DNA of 41,153 bases, taken from Deltaproteobacteria bacterium (lineage in GTDB: Bacteria; Desulfobacterota; DSM-4660; Desulfatiglandales; HGW-15). Positions 33,613 through 41,139 of the stretch are shown one piece after another (the stretch's first letter is position 1; every line of letters starts with the position of its first letter). A model generated the notes under the pieces. The model worked only from the letters and a program-made list of their open reading frames with translations. It did not search any database and had not been told where the DNA came from. The stretch covers positions 1 to 41,153 of the forward strand of contig JAFDEE010000026.1 in assembly GCA_019310525.1 (NCBI GenBank), in the 5' to 3' direction. Made by a program: the position numbers and the translations under genes.

Positions 33613-33831
33613 CTTTCTCCCCCTTACAGCATTTTGGGTCGAAAAAAGGTTTTTCAATTTGCATGCCACCGGGTATCATCTGGAGAGAGGAAGCTCCATA
33701 TCAAAAAAACCCTGGGAAATAAAAGAGATACAAATGGAATTTCCGATGTGGAAACTCTATACTAAACCTTGTCCATCCCTCTCCGGTAATAGAATCTTCC
33801 GCCAGAAGGCAAATTTTTCCTATGGAGCCCT

Positions 33832-34041
33832 ACGGGTGAACCCGTGGTTACCCACCTCAGGCTTTGGGTGACATCACGCCATAGCACAACAATTGTTTGC
33901 ACATTCACCCACAGGCAAGCCCGTGGTCTTCTGCGAAGGCGGGTAAAAGAAACAAAAAGGGCCCGCATTCAAGATCCTCACGGCAGCACTCTCAACAGGC
34001 TCCCCGTGATGCACATCCTTCAGCGGGCCCCCTGGTTTTTT
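33832..34041 (+). ncRNA. candidate structured RNA region between the lipoprotein and hutH genes
   Basis: No gene fits this stretch, but on plus it has a run of stems: ACGGG/CCCGT (33832-33845), GTTACCC/GGGTGAC (33847-33872), CCACAGG/CCCGTGG (33909-33926, one mismatch), then GGGCCCGC (33959-33966) pairing with GCGGGCCC (34023-34030). The last encloses TCACGG/CCGTGA (33978-34009). Five bases later comes T6 (34036-34041), as in an intrinsic terminator. I recognise no known RNA family. It could be a small RNA or remnant DNA. Confidence 0.35.
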
Positions 34042-34072
34042 CATACAGGGCCGAATCGGTCCCTTATGCATT

Positions 34073-34200
34073 GAGACCTTTGAAAAACGTTCAATTTTGT
34101 TCAAGGTCAAGGAAGGCGAAAATTTTAACCACAGGAATACATTGAAGTATTTCGAGGATTAAAATTTGAGCCTGACGCCGAGATTGCTTCGGGGGGTCTC
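34073..34200. repeat. GAGACC-bounded repeat element (copy 2)
   Basis: The element begins GAGACCTTTGAAAAACGTT (34073-34091), identical over 19 nt to the minus strand at 15823-15805, and ends GGTCTC (34195-34200), the inverse of its first six bases. Inside, AAATTTTAA (34120-34128) is matched by TTAAAATTT (34159-34167). This looks like a dispersed intergenic repeat or a MITE-like element. It lies just beyond the 3' end of hutH. Confidence 0.6.
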
Positions 34201-34209
34201 CCGACGCTC

Positions 34210-35742
34210 CTATAGAAGCTTTCCGACCACCTTCTCGACTTCCTCGATGAGACGGCCGCTTCTTACCAGGGCGACCATGGTCTCAATGTCCTTGTACAGG
34301 ATTCGGTCTTTTTCAAGGCGGGGGACGGTCTCTCTGATGGTCTTATAGGCCGCCAGAGTCCCTTCACCGGGTTTCATATTGGTAAAGAGATCCATGGCCT
34401 GGGCTCCGCAGAGAAGTTCAATGGCGATCACGTATTCCGTGTTTTTCACGATTTCGCGGCATTTCCTGGCGGCGATGGTCCCCATGGAGACGTGGTCTTC
34501 CTTGTTGGCCGAGGTGGGGATGGAGTCCACGCAGGCGGGGTGAGCGAGAACTTTGTTCTCCGAGACCAGGGATGCGGCCGTGTACTGGGAAATCATGTAC
34601 CCGGAATTAAGCCCCCCGTCGCTGACGAGAAAGGCAGGCAGACCGCTCAACTGTGGATTTACCAGCCGCTCGATCCGCCTCTCCGAGATATTGGCCAACT
34701 CTGCGACGGCCATGGCCATGAAGTCCATGGCAAGGGCCACGGGCTGTCCGTGAAAGTTGCCCCCCAGCAGGAAATCCTTCTCTTCTTCAAATATGAGCGG
34801 ATTGTTGGTTGAGGAGTTCATCTCGATCTCCACCACTTTCCTGGCATGGTTGATAGCATCCTTACTTGCGCCATGCACCTGTGGAGAACACCTAAGGGTG
34901 TAAGCGTCCTGCACCCGGGAGCAATCCTTGTGGGAGGAAATGATCTCGCTGTTCCGAGTGATTCTTTCCATGTTGTCCGCAGCAGCGCTCTGTCCTTCGT
35001 GGGGCCTGACCCGGTGAATCCTGGAATTGAACTCCGTTCTGCTCCCCATGAGGACTTCCAGGCTGAGGGCGGCAGCGATATCCGTGGTCTTGGCCAGTTT
35101 CTGGGCGTCGTATACGGAAAGTCCCCCGATGGCCGTCATCACCTGGGTACCGTTGACCAGGGCCAGGCCCTCTCCAGCCTCCAGGCTGAGGGGTTGCAGG
35201 CCGCACCTCCTAAGGGCCTCTTCTCCTGAAACCCTTTCGCCGTTCAAAAAGGCTTCCCCTTTCCCGATGAGCACGAGGCCCAGGTGAGCCAGGGGAGCCA
35301 AGTCCCCGCTCGAGCCCACGGAACCCTTCTCTGGAATCACAGGGTAGATACCACGGTTCAGGACCTCGATTAGGGTCTTCACGGTCTCTATCCGACTCCC
35401 GCCGATCCCCCGGGCCAGATCCTTGATCCGCAGGGCCATTATCGCCCGCACCGTCTCCTCGTCCAAAGGATTCCCGACACCTGCCGCATGGCTCATCAGG
35501 ACGTTAATCTGCAGTTGGCGGGTATCTTCCCCTGAAATGGTCACACTGCTCATGGCCCCGAATCCGGTTGTGATCCCGTAAATAACCCTTCCTTCCTTGA
35601 CCCACTGATCTATGAGTCCGCGGGATCGTATGATTCGCTCTTCTGAATCCTTGGAAAGGCGAACCTTGCTTCCATTCCTTGCTATGGCCACAAGGTCTTC
35701 AATGGTCATTCCGTCGAAACCGAGTTCAATCTCTTTCATCAT
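34210..35742 (-). CDS. hutH: Histidine ammonia-lyase-family aromatic amino-acid lyase
   Basis: The 510-aa enzyme has the complete lyase layout. Tyr55 is in the ITTGFG region; MSHAAGVG with Ser84-His85 is the histidine-type selector, whereas phenylalanine and tyrosine lyases carry FL or HL. QDAYTLRCSPQVHG and SANKEDHVSMG (Glu) follow. The cofactor triad is Ser144-Ser145-Gly146 (GSVGSSGDLAPLAH) instead of the usual Ala-Ser-Gly; the central Ser needed for MIO formation is kept. The expected reaction is histidine to urocanate plus ammonia. No hutU, hutI or hutG adjoins. GGGAGAG precedes ATG 35742. Confidence 0.88.
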   Translation of the reverse strand: MMKEIELGFDGMTIEDLVAIARNGSKVRLSKDSEERIIRSRGLIDQWVKEGRVIYGITTGFGAMSSVTISGEDTRQLQINVLMSHAAGVGNPLDEETVRAIMALRIKDLARGIGGSRIETVKTLIEVLNRGIYPVIPEKGSVGSSGDLAPLAHLGLVLIGKGEAFLNGERVSGEEALRRCGLQPLSLEAGEGLALVNGTQVMTAIGGLSVYDAQKLAKTTDIAAALSLEVLMGSRTEFNSRIHRVRPHEGQSAAADNMERITRNSEIISSHKDCSRVQDAYTLRCSPQVHGASKDAINHARKVVEIEMNSSTNNPLIFEEEKDFLLGGNFHGQPVALAMDFMAMAVAELANISERRIERLVNPQLSGLPAFLVSDGGLNSGYMISQYTAASLVSENKVLAHPACVDSIPTSANKEDHVSMGTIAARKCREIVKNTEYVIAIELLCGAQAMDLFTNMKPGEGTLAAYKTIRETVPRLEKDRILYKDIETMVALVRSGRLIEEVEKVVGKLL

Positions 35743-36103
35743 TAACACTCTCCCTTTCACTTTCAATTTTTCAGTCCCGGGATCGGGGCCGCGTCACCAA
35801 ACGCCGGAACAAAGAATCTCAGGCATTTAGATAGAAGAAGATAACAAAAGTCCGGCCTGAAACCAAGAAAAAAGGGAGCAAATCTTCATATTGTTCTGCT
35901 TTGAACGATACAAAGAACACGTCCTTCCGAAACAACCAATGGCCCCAAAAGACGCCACTTCCCAATTATTGGAGAAAGAGGGGCAACACCAGGGAACGGG
36001 ATGCGAAATTTCGACTTTAGGGGGGCTTTATTCCAGGGGATCAGGCTGGTGTGAGGCTAAGGGGTGTCCTTTGAAAACAAGGGAGTCGGCGCGGGGTTAT
36101 GGA
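35743..36103. other. intergenic region with the putative hutH promoter
   Basis: About 360 bp between the NUDIX stop and hutH start, both on minus. On minus, TTGGTT (35866-35861), a 17-nt spacer and TATCTT (35843-35838) make a moderate promoter about 95 nt before hutH. The remainder (35880-36100) holds no recognisable gene or strong repeat. Confidence 0.4.
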
Positions 36104-37033
36104 TCAGACTCCGATCGGCTTCCAGATTCCATCTTTCAGCCATATCCTGGAAAAAGGCGTTCCAGGAGGCAACACCTTCCCTTCAAGGTCTTCCGGATCA
36201 ATCCGGATCTCATTTCCGTACATGGGATCCCAGGGCTCAATGATAATCGCACCGTTTTCCCATTTCTTGAATACCGGGAGGCGGGCAGGCCCCCAAGATC
36301 GGGATTCCAATTCCGCCTTTAGTGCCTCCAGGCTCCCGTACGGCAGCAACTCGTGCAGGGTGATCAGGGTCGGTGGACTGAGGGGAACCTCTCCGGCCAT
36401 GTTAAGTCGGAGCCCATCCTCAGGACTTACCCAAATTCCTTCCACCGTCTCCTTTTCGTCCGGGATGCATTCCTGTCCTTCGGGCATCAAGGCAAGAAAG
36501 AAGCGGGTGTCAAAACGCTTGGTCATGGCCTCGGGCGTAATCCAGTGGGCCCATGGGAAAAGGCTGGAAAATGAAAGTGTCCAACCCTCATCTACTACCT
36601 TCCGCTCAAGCCAACCCTTTCCAAGCTTTCCAGATGAGCGCTCCGAACACAGGCGTTCATAGGAAGCTCCCGTATCCTTTTCCTGATGAGCCAGAAAGAC
36701 CCCCGCTTCTTCAAAGGTTTCCCGAACGGCGGCAACCCCGTAAGCAAGGATCTCAGGTGATCCCATTTCTCTTCCAAAAATTCTGATGAGAAAGTCGTTA
36801 GAAAGATCAATATGTTCCATCCAAAAGGCATGCTTCCTGTCTTCCTCTTCCAGGGCGCCGCCCGGGAAGACATAGCTCCCAGGGAAGAACCCGGCTCCCT
36901 TGCTGCGCCTCAACAGATAGAGCTGGAGTTTTCCCCGATCTTCACGCACCAGGATGACCGTAGAAGCCGCTCTCGTCCGCCTGCCCGCTGGCTGTCGTCC
37001 GCCTTCCATCTGATCTGTCCCTTCCTGGTCCAC
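36104..37033 (-). CDS. NUDIX hydrolase, NUDT19-like
   Basis: The 309-aa protein contains a NUDIX domain in which the box is split by an insertion: FFPGSYVFPGGALEEED, then about 35 residues, then AAVRETFEEAGVFLA with the metal-binding REtfEEaG residues. This split arrangement and the length match NUDT19/RP2-type hydrolases, some of which cleave CoA or acyl-CoA to 3',5'-ADP and acyl-phosphopantetheine. Activity here is inferred only. The start is GTG 37033, with AGGAGGG six bases upstream. Confidence 0.82.
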   Translation of the reverse strand: MDQEGTDQMEGGRQPAGRRTRAASTVILVREDRGKLQLYLLRRSKGAGFFPGSYVFPGGALEEEDRKHAFWMEHIDLSNDFLIRIFGREMGSPEILAYGVAAVRETFEEAGVFLAHQEKDTGASYERLCSERSSGKLGKGWLERKVVDEGWTLSFSSLFPWAHWITPEAMTKRFDTRFFLALMPEGQECIPDEKETVEGIWVSPEDGLRLNMAGEVPLSPPTLITLHELLPYGSLEALKAELESRSWGPARLPVFKKWENGAIIIEPWDPMYGNEIRIDPEDLEGKVLPPGTPFSRIWLKDGIWKPIGV

Positions 37034-37161
37034 TTCAGCCCTCCTATCCGCCCGCTTCCCGGTTTCTGGATTTGAGTATGGCGAGTTTTCATAAAGAAAA
37101 AAGCCTAGGTGACGATACCAATGGCCCTTTTCTCCAGCAAAAAATCCGTGTCAAGGCAGGA

Positions 37162-37875
37162 TCAGGAGAGGACTCTTTCTGGGTTTTTGAAAAATTCCCG
37201 GTAGATCCTGTAGTGTTCCGTATCTTCGTATTCGATCAAGCTGATGGGAATGGTATCGAAATTATAAATCCTGGCTCCCGGACAGGCCAATAGAATGGGG
37301 GAATGGGTGGCAATGATGAACTGGGCATGACCTGCGCGGCCCATTTCCTGCAAAAGTGACAGCAATTGCAACTGGCTTTTGGGGGATAGGGCCGTCTCGG
37401 GTTCATCAAGAAAATAAAGGCCCCGCCGCTTGTAACGCGCCCGGAAATAGGACATGAGGGACTGACCGTGGGACTGGGTCAAGAGGGATTTCCCACCGAA
37501 ATAGTCCAGGATCTCGGTTCCCGCCATCGCCCATTCATCCAGATACTGAGCGAAATTCTGAAACATCTCGGAAGAGAAGAAAGATCCCGGCACCCTTCCG
37601 TTCGTCCACTGCACCCGGATATAGCGGTAAAGCAATTCTTCGTAAGGATTGTTTTCAAGGGATTGCCGCTCTGAGTCCCGCCACATGTGAATCCCGCACT
37701 TGTGGACCAGGGCCTTTAAAAGTGTGGATTTTCCGCTCCCGTTCTCTCCCACGAAAAATGTGACCGGGGTGGTAAAAGAGATCTCCTTTGTCTTCCGAAA
37801 AATCGCCTTGTTGAAAGGATAGAAATTCCTGGTAGGATACTGGTCAGAGAGGAAGATGATACCTTTGAGATGCAT
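37162..37875 (-). CDS. AAA-family ATPase with ABC-type fold (predicted ATPase)
   Basis: The 237-aa protein has Walker A FFVGENGSGKST at about residue 40, a reduced signature-like SHGQSLMSYF, Walker B GLYFLDEPETALSP and a late His in IIATHSPIL. This is the pattern of the SMC/OLD-like predicted ATPases related to ABC ATPases. No transmembrane partner or nuclease gene adjoins, so neither transport nor defence can be claimed. The same fold occurs in several defence systems, but here it appears to be a stand-alone gene following 320 nt of intergenic DNA. Confidence 0.82.
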   Translation of the reverse strand: MHLKGIIFLSDQYPTRNFYPFNKAIFRKTKEISFTTPVTFFVGENGSGKSTLLKALVHKCGIHMWRDSERQSLENNPYEELLYRYIRVQWTNGRVPGSFFSSEMFQNFAQYLDEWAMAGTEILDYFGGKSLLTQSHGQSLMSYFRARYKRRGLYFLDEPETALSPKSQLQLLSLLQEMGRAGHAQFIIATHSPILLACPGARIYNFDTIPISLIEYEDTEHYRIYREFFKNPERVLS

Positions 37876-38001
37876 GGGTGCGGCCCCCCTGGAAACAGCC
37901 TCGCCGCCGATTCATTCTTATGATCTGACGCAGGCGGAGGGAAAAACGGTTGAAGGGAACGGCCGGCCCCTTATGGATGTAAGGCTTAACCGGTCGGGCT
38001 C

Positions 38002-38030
38002 TTGGTCTAGTGTCCATCCATAAATAAAAT
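38002..38030 (+). promoter_or_regulatory. putative promoter of the thiamine-binding protein gene
   Basis: TTGGTC (38002-38007), a 17-nt spacer and TAAAAT (38025-38030, 5 of 6). TAGTGTCCA (38008-38016) and TGGATACTA (38032-38040) form an inverted repeat with one mismatch around the -10, a possible operator. Otherwise the 320-nt gap (37876-38197) holds only the palindrome at 38165. Confidence 0.45.
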
Positions 38031-38164
38031 CTGGATACTAAACTATAGGAAAGATGGAAAAGCCTGTCAACAGAAGGCCTCATTCATTTCCTTCCAGGTT
38101 GCCATGACTGCGGACTCTGTGTTATGGGATATCCCGGGGTCTGTTTAACAGGTCCACGGAACAA

Positions 38165-38176
38165 CAGGTTAACCTG
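38165..38176. promoter_or_regulatory. 12-bp palindrome before the thiamine-binding protein gene
   Basis: CAGGTTAACCTG is a perfect 12-bp palindrome eight bases before the AAGGAG of the next gene, in the predicted leader. It may be an operator or a short mRNA hairpin. No thi-box (TPP riboswitch) motif is recognisable here. Confidence 0.35.
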
Positions 38177-38197
38177 GCATACATAAGGAGAACAGAG

Positions 38198-38506
38198 ATG
38201 ACCCTGATGGAATTCTCCATGATTCCTTTGGACAAGGGGCCCAGTCTGAGCCGGTACGTGGCCCGTATCCTCGCGGTCGTGGACGACAGCGGTCTTCCCT
38301 ATCGTCTGAACCCCATGGGAACGGTGGTTGAGGGAGAATGGGAGGAACTTCTCGCACTCCTGACCCGATGCTTCAAAGTCCTGGAAAAAGACTCGGAGCG
38401 GATCAGCTTGACCGTGAAGTTCGACCACCGAAAAGGCGTAAACGGTGCGCTGGATCGAAAGATCCGAAGTGTTGAAGAAAAGGCCGGGAGGACATTCAAG
38501 ACTTGA
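38198..38506 (+). CDS. MTH1187-family thiamine-binding protein
   Basis: The 102-aa protein matches the MTH1187/YkoF-like small ferredoxin-fold family: MEFSMIPLDKGPSLSRYVARIL, YRLNPMGTVVEGEWEELLALL and RISLTVKFDHRKG, with the LNPMGTVVEG segment being characteristic. Structures of relatives bind thiamine or a similar ligand at a dimer interface. AAGGAG lies seven bases before the ATG. The TrpF-like gene follows after 51 nt, so the two are probably one unit. Confidence 0.85.
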   Translation: MTLMEFSMIPLDKGPSLSRYVARILAVVDDSGLPYRLNPMGTVVEGEWEELLALLTRCFKVLEKDSERISLTVKFDHRKGVNGALDRKIRSVEEKAGRTFKT

Positions 38507-38557
38507 GGAACAGCGAAAGGCGCGACCTGAAGGAGAAGAGATGGGAGACGTTTGGAG

Positions 38558-39451
38558 ATGATCATACAGATCTATGAAATTCAGACACCCGAAGAGGCCG
38601 AAAAGTGTATCGAACTTGGAGTGGACCGGATCGGCAGCGTCATTCTCTCCGCCGAAGAATGGCGTAAGCCTGTGATCAGGGAAGTCATTCGCCTTTCCGA
38701 AGGAACCCGGACGAAAAACAGCCTGATTCCGCTTTTCCAGGGCGAGACCCTCCTCCGGACCCTGGATTACTACCAGCCCCATTTCGTCCACCTCTGCGAC
38801 AATCTCACGGACCGTCAAGGCAGCAATATGATCCTGGATCAGCACTTAGAAACCCAGGAGACACTTAAAAAGGAATTTCCTGAAATCGGCATCATGAGAT
38901 CCATTCCCATTCCAATGGACGGGAAGGAGCCCGACTTCCCGTTCATGAAGATCGCAAGGGCCCTGGAACCGGTAAGCGACTGCTTCCTGATCGATACCTG
39001 GGTAGGAGAGGAGCCTGTTGAAGGTTTCGTGGGGATCACGGGTAAGACCTGTGACTGGAAGCGTGCTGAAGAGCTTGTCAAAAAAACCAACATTCCGGTG
39101 ATCCTTGCAGGCGGCCTTTCTCCCGAAAACGTTCGAGACGCCCTGATCCAGGTTCAGCCTGAAGGGGCGGACTCCTGCACCGGCACCAACGCCACCGGCC
39201 CTGAAGGTCATCCCATCCGATTTAAAAAGGATTTTCAAAAGGTGAGGCAATTCATCCAGGAAGTCCGTCATGCCGAAACAGCCATCCGCGAAAACCTCGA
39301 AAAAAGACTCAGCCGACTCCGACAGGAACTGGAGGAACGAGAGGCCGCCCTACCCGCACACTCCATCCGTCCCCATCAACTCCTTGCCATCGAGGAACTG
39401 GAAGAAGAAATCAGCCGACTGGAGAGCATTTTAGAGTCAGATCTGAATTGA
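38558..39451 (+). CDS. TrpF-like TIM-barrel protein lacking the catalytic Cys
   Basis: The 297-aa protein resembles phosphoribosylanthranilate isomerase in its barrel: IQIYEIQTPEEAEKCIELGVDRIG at the start, LIDTW in the middle and IPVILAGGLSPENVRDAL near the end. The TrpF catalytic Cys (KICG motif) is replaced by Tyr (IQIYEI), whereas the Asp in LIDT is kept; TrpF also ends earlier. The last 60 residues form a Glu/Arg-rich coiled-coil tail. It is therefore unlikely to be the tryptophan enzyme and may act on another phosphorylated sugar adduct. ATG 38558 has GGGAG ten bases upstream. It follows the thiamine-binding protein gene. Confidence 0.65.
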   Translation: MIIQIYEIQTPEEAEKCIELGVDRIGSVILSAEEWRKPVIREVIRLSEGTRTKNSLIPLFQGETLLRTLDYYQPHFVHLCDNLTDRQGSNMILDQHLETQETLKKEFPEIGIMRSIPIPMDGKEPDFPFMKIARALEPVSDCFLIDTWVGEEPVEGFVGITGKTCDWKRAEELVKKTNIPVILAGGLSPENVRDALIQVQPEGADSCTGTNATGPEGHPIRFKKDFQKVRQFIQEVRHAETAIRENLEKRLSRLRQELEEREAALPAHSIRPHQLLAIEELEEEISRLESILESDLN

Positions 39452-39724
39452 TAAAATATCGAGTCTATTTGCCAGTTCCTCAAATTTCCTTCTAAGGCCT
39501 CGATCAACTTTTTACTTCAATCGTTACGGTCTTGACTCTCAGTTCTGTATAGGAAGGTTTTTTTTCAAGACGCAGCTTGTCGCGCCGTAGCCATGATGAA
39601 GACGGAAGACTACAAAAATTGGTCATTTATGGATGGGCGTCAATTCGCCCTCATCTCACACCGGAACCCCAACCTTCTGACGACGCTCTTAAAAATAACT
39701 CATCTAATTTCACCAACCGGTGCT

Positions 39725-40099
39725 TTATTTATGCCACGGCACGATCCAAATCGCAATTAGCACGGCAGCATCTAAAAATACATGAAATACAGTATATTGC
39801 CACCACTCCGCTGGACTCAAACTTTCAACTACTGCCCCACGATTTGGAAGATCATCCGGCAGCATATCCAACAGAGCTTTACGAAGTTTACCAAGTCGAA
39901 TAATCGCTTTAAGATTTGAGTACGCAAATACTACGAATGCACCGGTGAGAAAGATTTTCACAGCCGAGCTATCTGTAAATGCCTTGCCGGAGGCCATTAC
40001 ACCTACCACAGCGCTGGCAACAGCTATAAAAATATTCCAGAAAACATTTATTGCAGAGGCTCGATCTATCGAAAACTTAAGGATATCTTTAGCTTCCAA
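39725..40099 (-). CDS. small membrane protein of unknown function
   Basis: The 124-aa protein has three hydrophobic segments (INVFWNIFIAVASAVVGV, AVKIFLTGAFVVFAYSNL and VFHVFLDAAVLIAIWIV) separated by a charged loop (RLGKLRKALLDMLPDDLP). I do not recognise the family. TTG 40099 is the only plausible start, with GAGGA five bases upstream. Its DNA is more AT-rich than the rest of the window and it lies beside an IS transposase, so acquisition by transfer is possible. Confidence 0.55.
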   Translation of the reverse strand: MEAKDILKFSIDRASAINVFWNIFIAVASAVVGVMASGKAFTDSSAVKIFLTGAFVVFAYSNLKAIIRLGKLRKALLDMLPDDLPNRGAVVESLSPAEWWQYTVFHVFLDAAVLIAIWIVPWHK

Positions 40100-40321
40100 T
40101 TCAATCCTCGCCTATGAAACTCGTATAAAAGATGGGACGGTTGAATTTAATCCATCGGTATTGCGTTCCTTGTAAGCCAAAGGTAGACGGTCATTGTGTT
40201 CTGGTTCAGCGTGAAATGGAATTTTCCGGTTTAAAAATAAGCTGCTCATTCATTCTTTAAAACGATGTTGACGGCAAGGATGGAAGTTTTCAGTTTCTAC
40301 CTGCCGCGCTACGCTTGCCGA

Positions 40322-40364
40322 CCTGTGTCATCCTGAAAATCTCTGATTTTCAGGATGACACAGG
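40322..40364. repeat. perfect 20-bp inverted repeat at the IS end
   Basis: Each arm is 20 bp (40322-40341 and 40345-40364) and begins or ends CCTGTGTCAT / ATGACACAGG around a 3-nt loop. It starts 19 bp beyond the transposase stop. It may be the terminal structure of the IS or its terminator, blocking readthrough from either side. Confidence 0.7.
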
Positions 40365-40383
40365 GGTGTAATGAGATCGCCGT

Positions 40384-41139
40384 TTATCCATAATTACACG
40401 CTATATCCAGATACTCTTTGATAATCTGTCGTTGTTCCCGGCGTCTGATTTTACGCAACTCCCTGGCCTGATGGAGCCTGCGGTCTCTTTCGGCGAAGAT
40501 CTCTTTTTCTTTCCCCAAAAGCTTATCTTTCGGGGTAATGTACCCTGTGGCGCTATGGAGACGTTGGGTGTTGTAGTAGCCGACAAAATCACCCACAATC
40601 CTTCTGGCGTCTTCAAGGGAAAGGGGGGATTTGGGCCTGATACACTCCTTTTTCAGGCTCTGGTGCCACCTTTCAATCTTCCCGTTGCTCTGTGGATAGT
40701 AGGGGGATGTCCTTACATGGCCCATCCCGCTTATCCGTATGAACTCCTTAAAATCCTTTGCAATAAACTGTGGGCCGTTTTCCGATATGATCCTGGGCTT
40801 ATCATTCGGGAATCTCTCCCTGGCCCTCTGCAGGATGATTTCGATATCTCCTTCTGTCATGGCTTCCCGGATCTCCCAATGGATAATATACCGGCTATAC
40901 CCATCCAGGATACTACACAGGTAATAGAAAGTACCCCGGATATTCAGGTACGGGATATCTATATGCCAATGTTCGTGAGGCCTTTTCGGATCCTTAAATC
41001 CATCCCCTTTTTGAGAAGGCCCGGCATTCCATCTCCTCAAACTGATCTTTGACAGTTGAATTTGAGAAACATAGTAAAAACAAGGCAATACGGGGATGCA
41101 AAATGCTCTTGGCACTACCATTACGATTTTCAACCCCAT
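40384..41139 (-). CDS. IS transposase (integrase-core DDE), partial or degraded
   Basis: The frame encodes an rve-type integrase core: HEHWHIDIPYLN (first Asp), IISENGPQFIAKDF, and YYPQSNGKIERWHQSLKKE (final Glu), followed by a short basic tail. The second catalytic Asp of the usual SDNGPQF motif is Glu here, so activity is doubtful. The N-terminal 40 residues have no helix-turn-helix and look out of frame. An in-frame TGA lies four codons before the ATG, while another frame stays open to the window edge. The 5' part is probably frameshifted and lies beyond the window. The family is IS3-like or IS481-like. Confidence 0.8.
   Translation of the reverse strand: MGLKIVMVVPRAFCIPVLPCFYYVSQIQLSKISLRRWNAGPSQKGDGFKDPKRPHEHWHIDIPYLNIRGTFYYLCSILDGYSRYIIHWEIREAMTEGDIEIILQRARERFPNDKPRIISENGPQFIAKDFKEFIRISGMGHVRTSPYYPQSNGKIERWHQSLKKECIRPKSPLSLEDARRIVGDFVGYYNTQRLHSATGYITPKDKLLGKEKEIFAERDRRLHQARELRKIRRREQRQIIKEYLDIACNYG

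Noticed and set aside
37162-37875. AAA ATPase as part of a phage-defence system
   Set aside because: No nuclease, reverse transcriptase, toxin or other defence partner is adjacent; the ATPase fold alone is not evidence.
37876-38197. TPP riboswitch before the thiamine-binding protein gene
   Set aside because: The thi-box consensus elements are not found; only a promoter and palindromes are visible.
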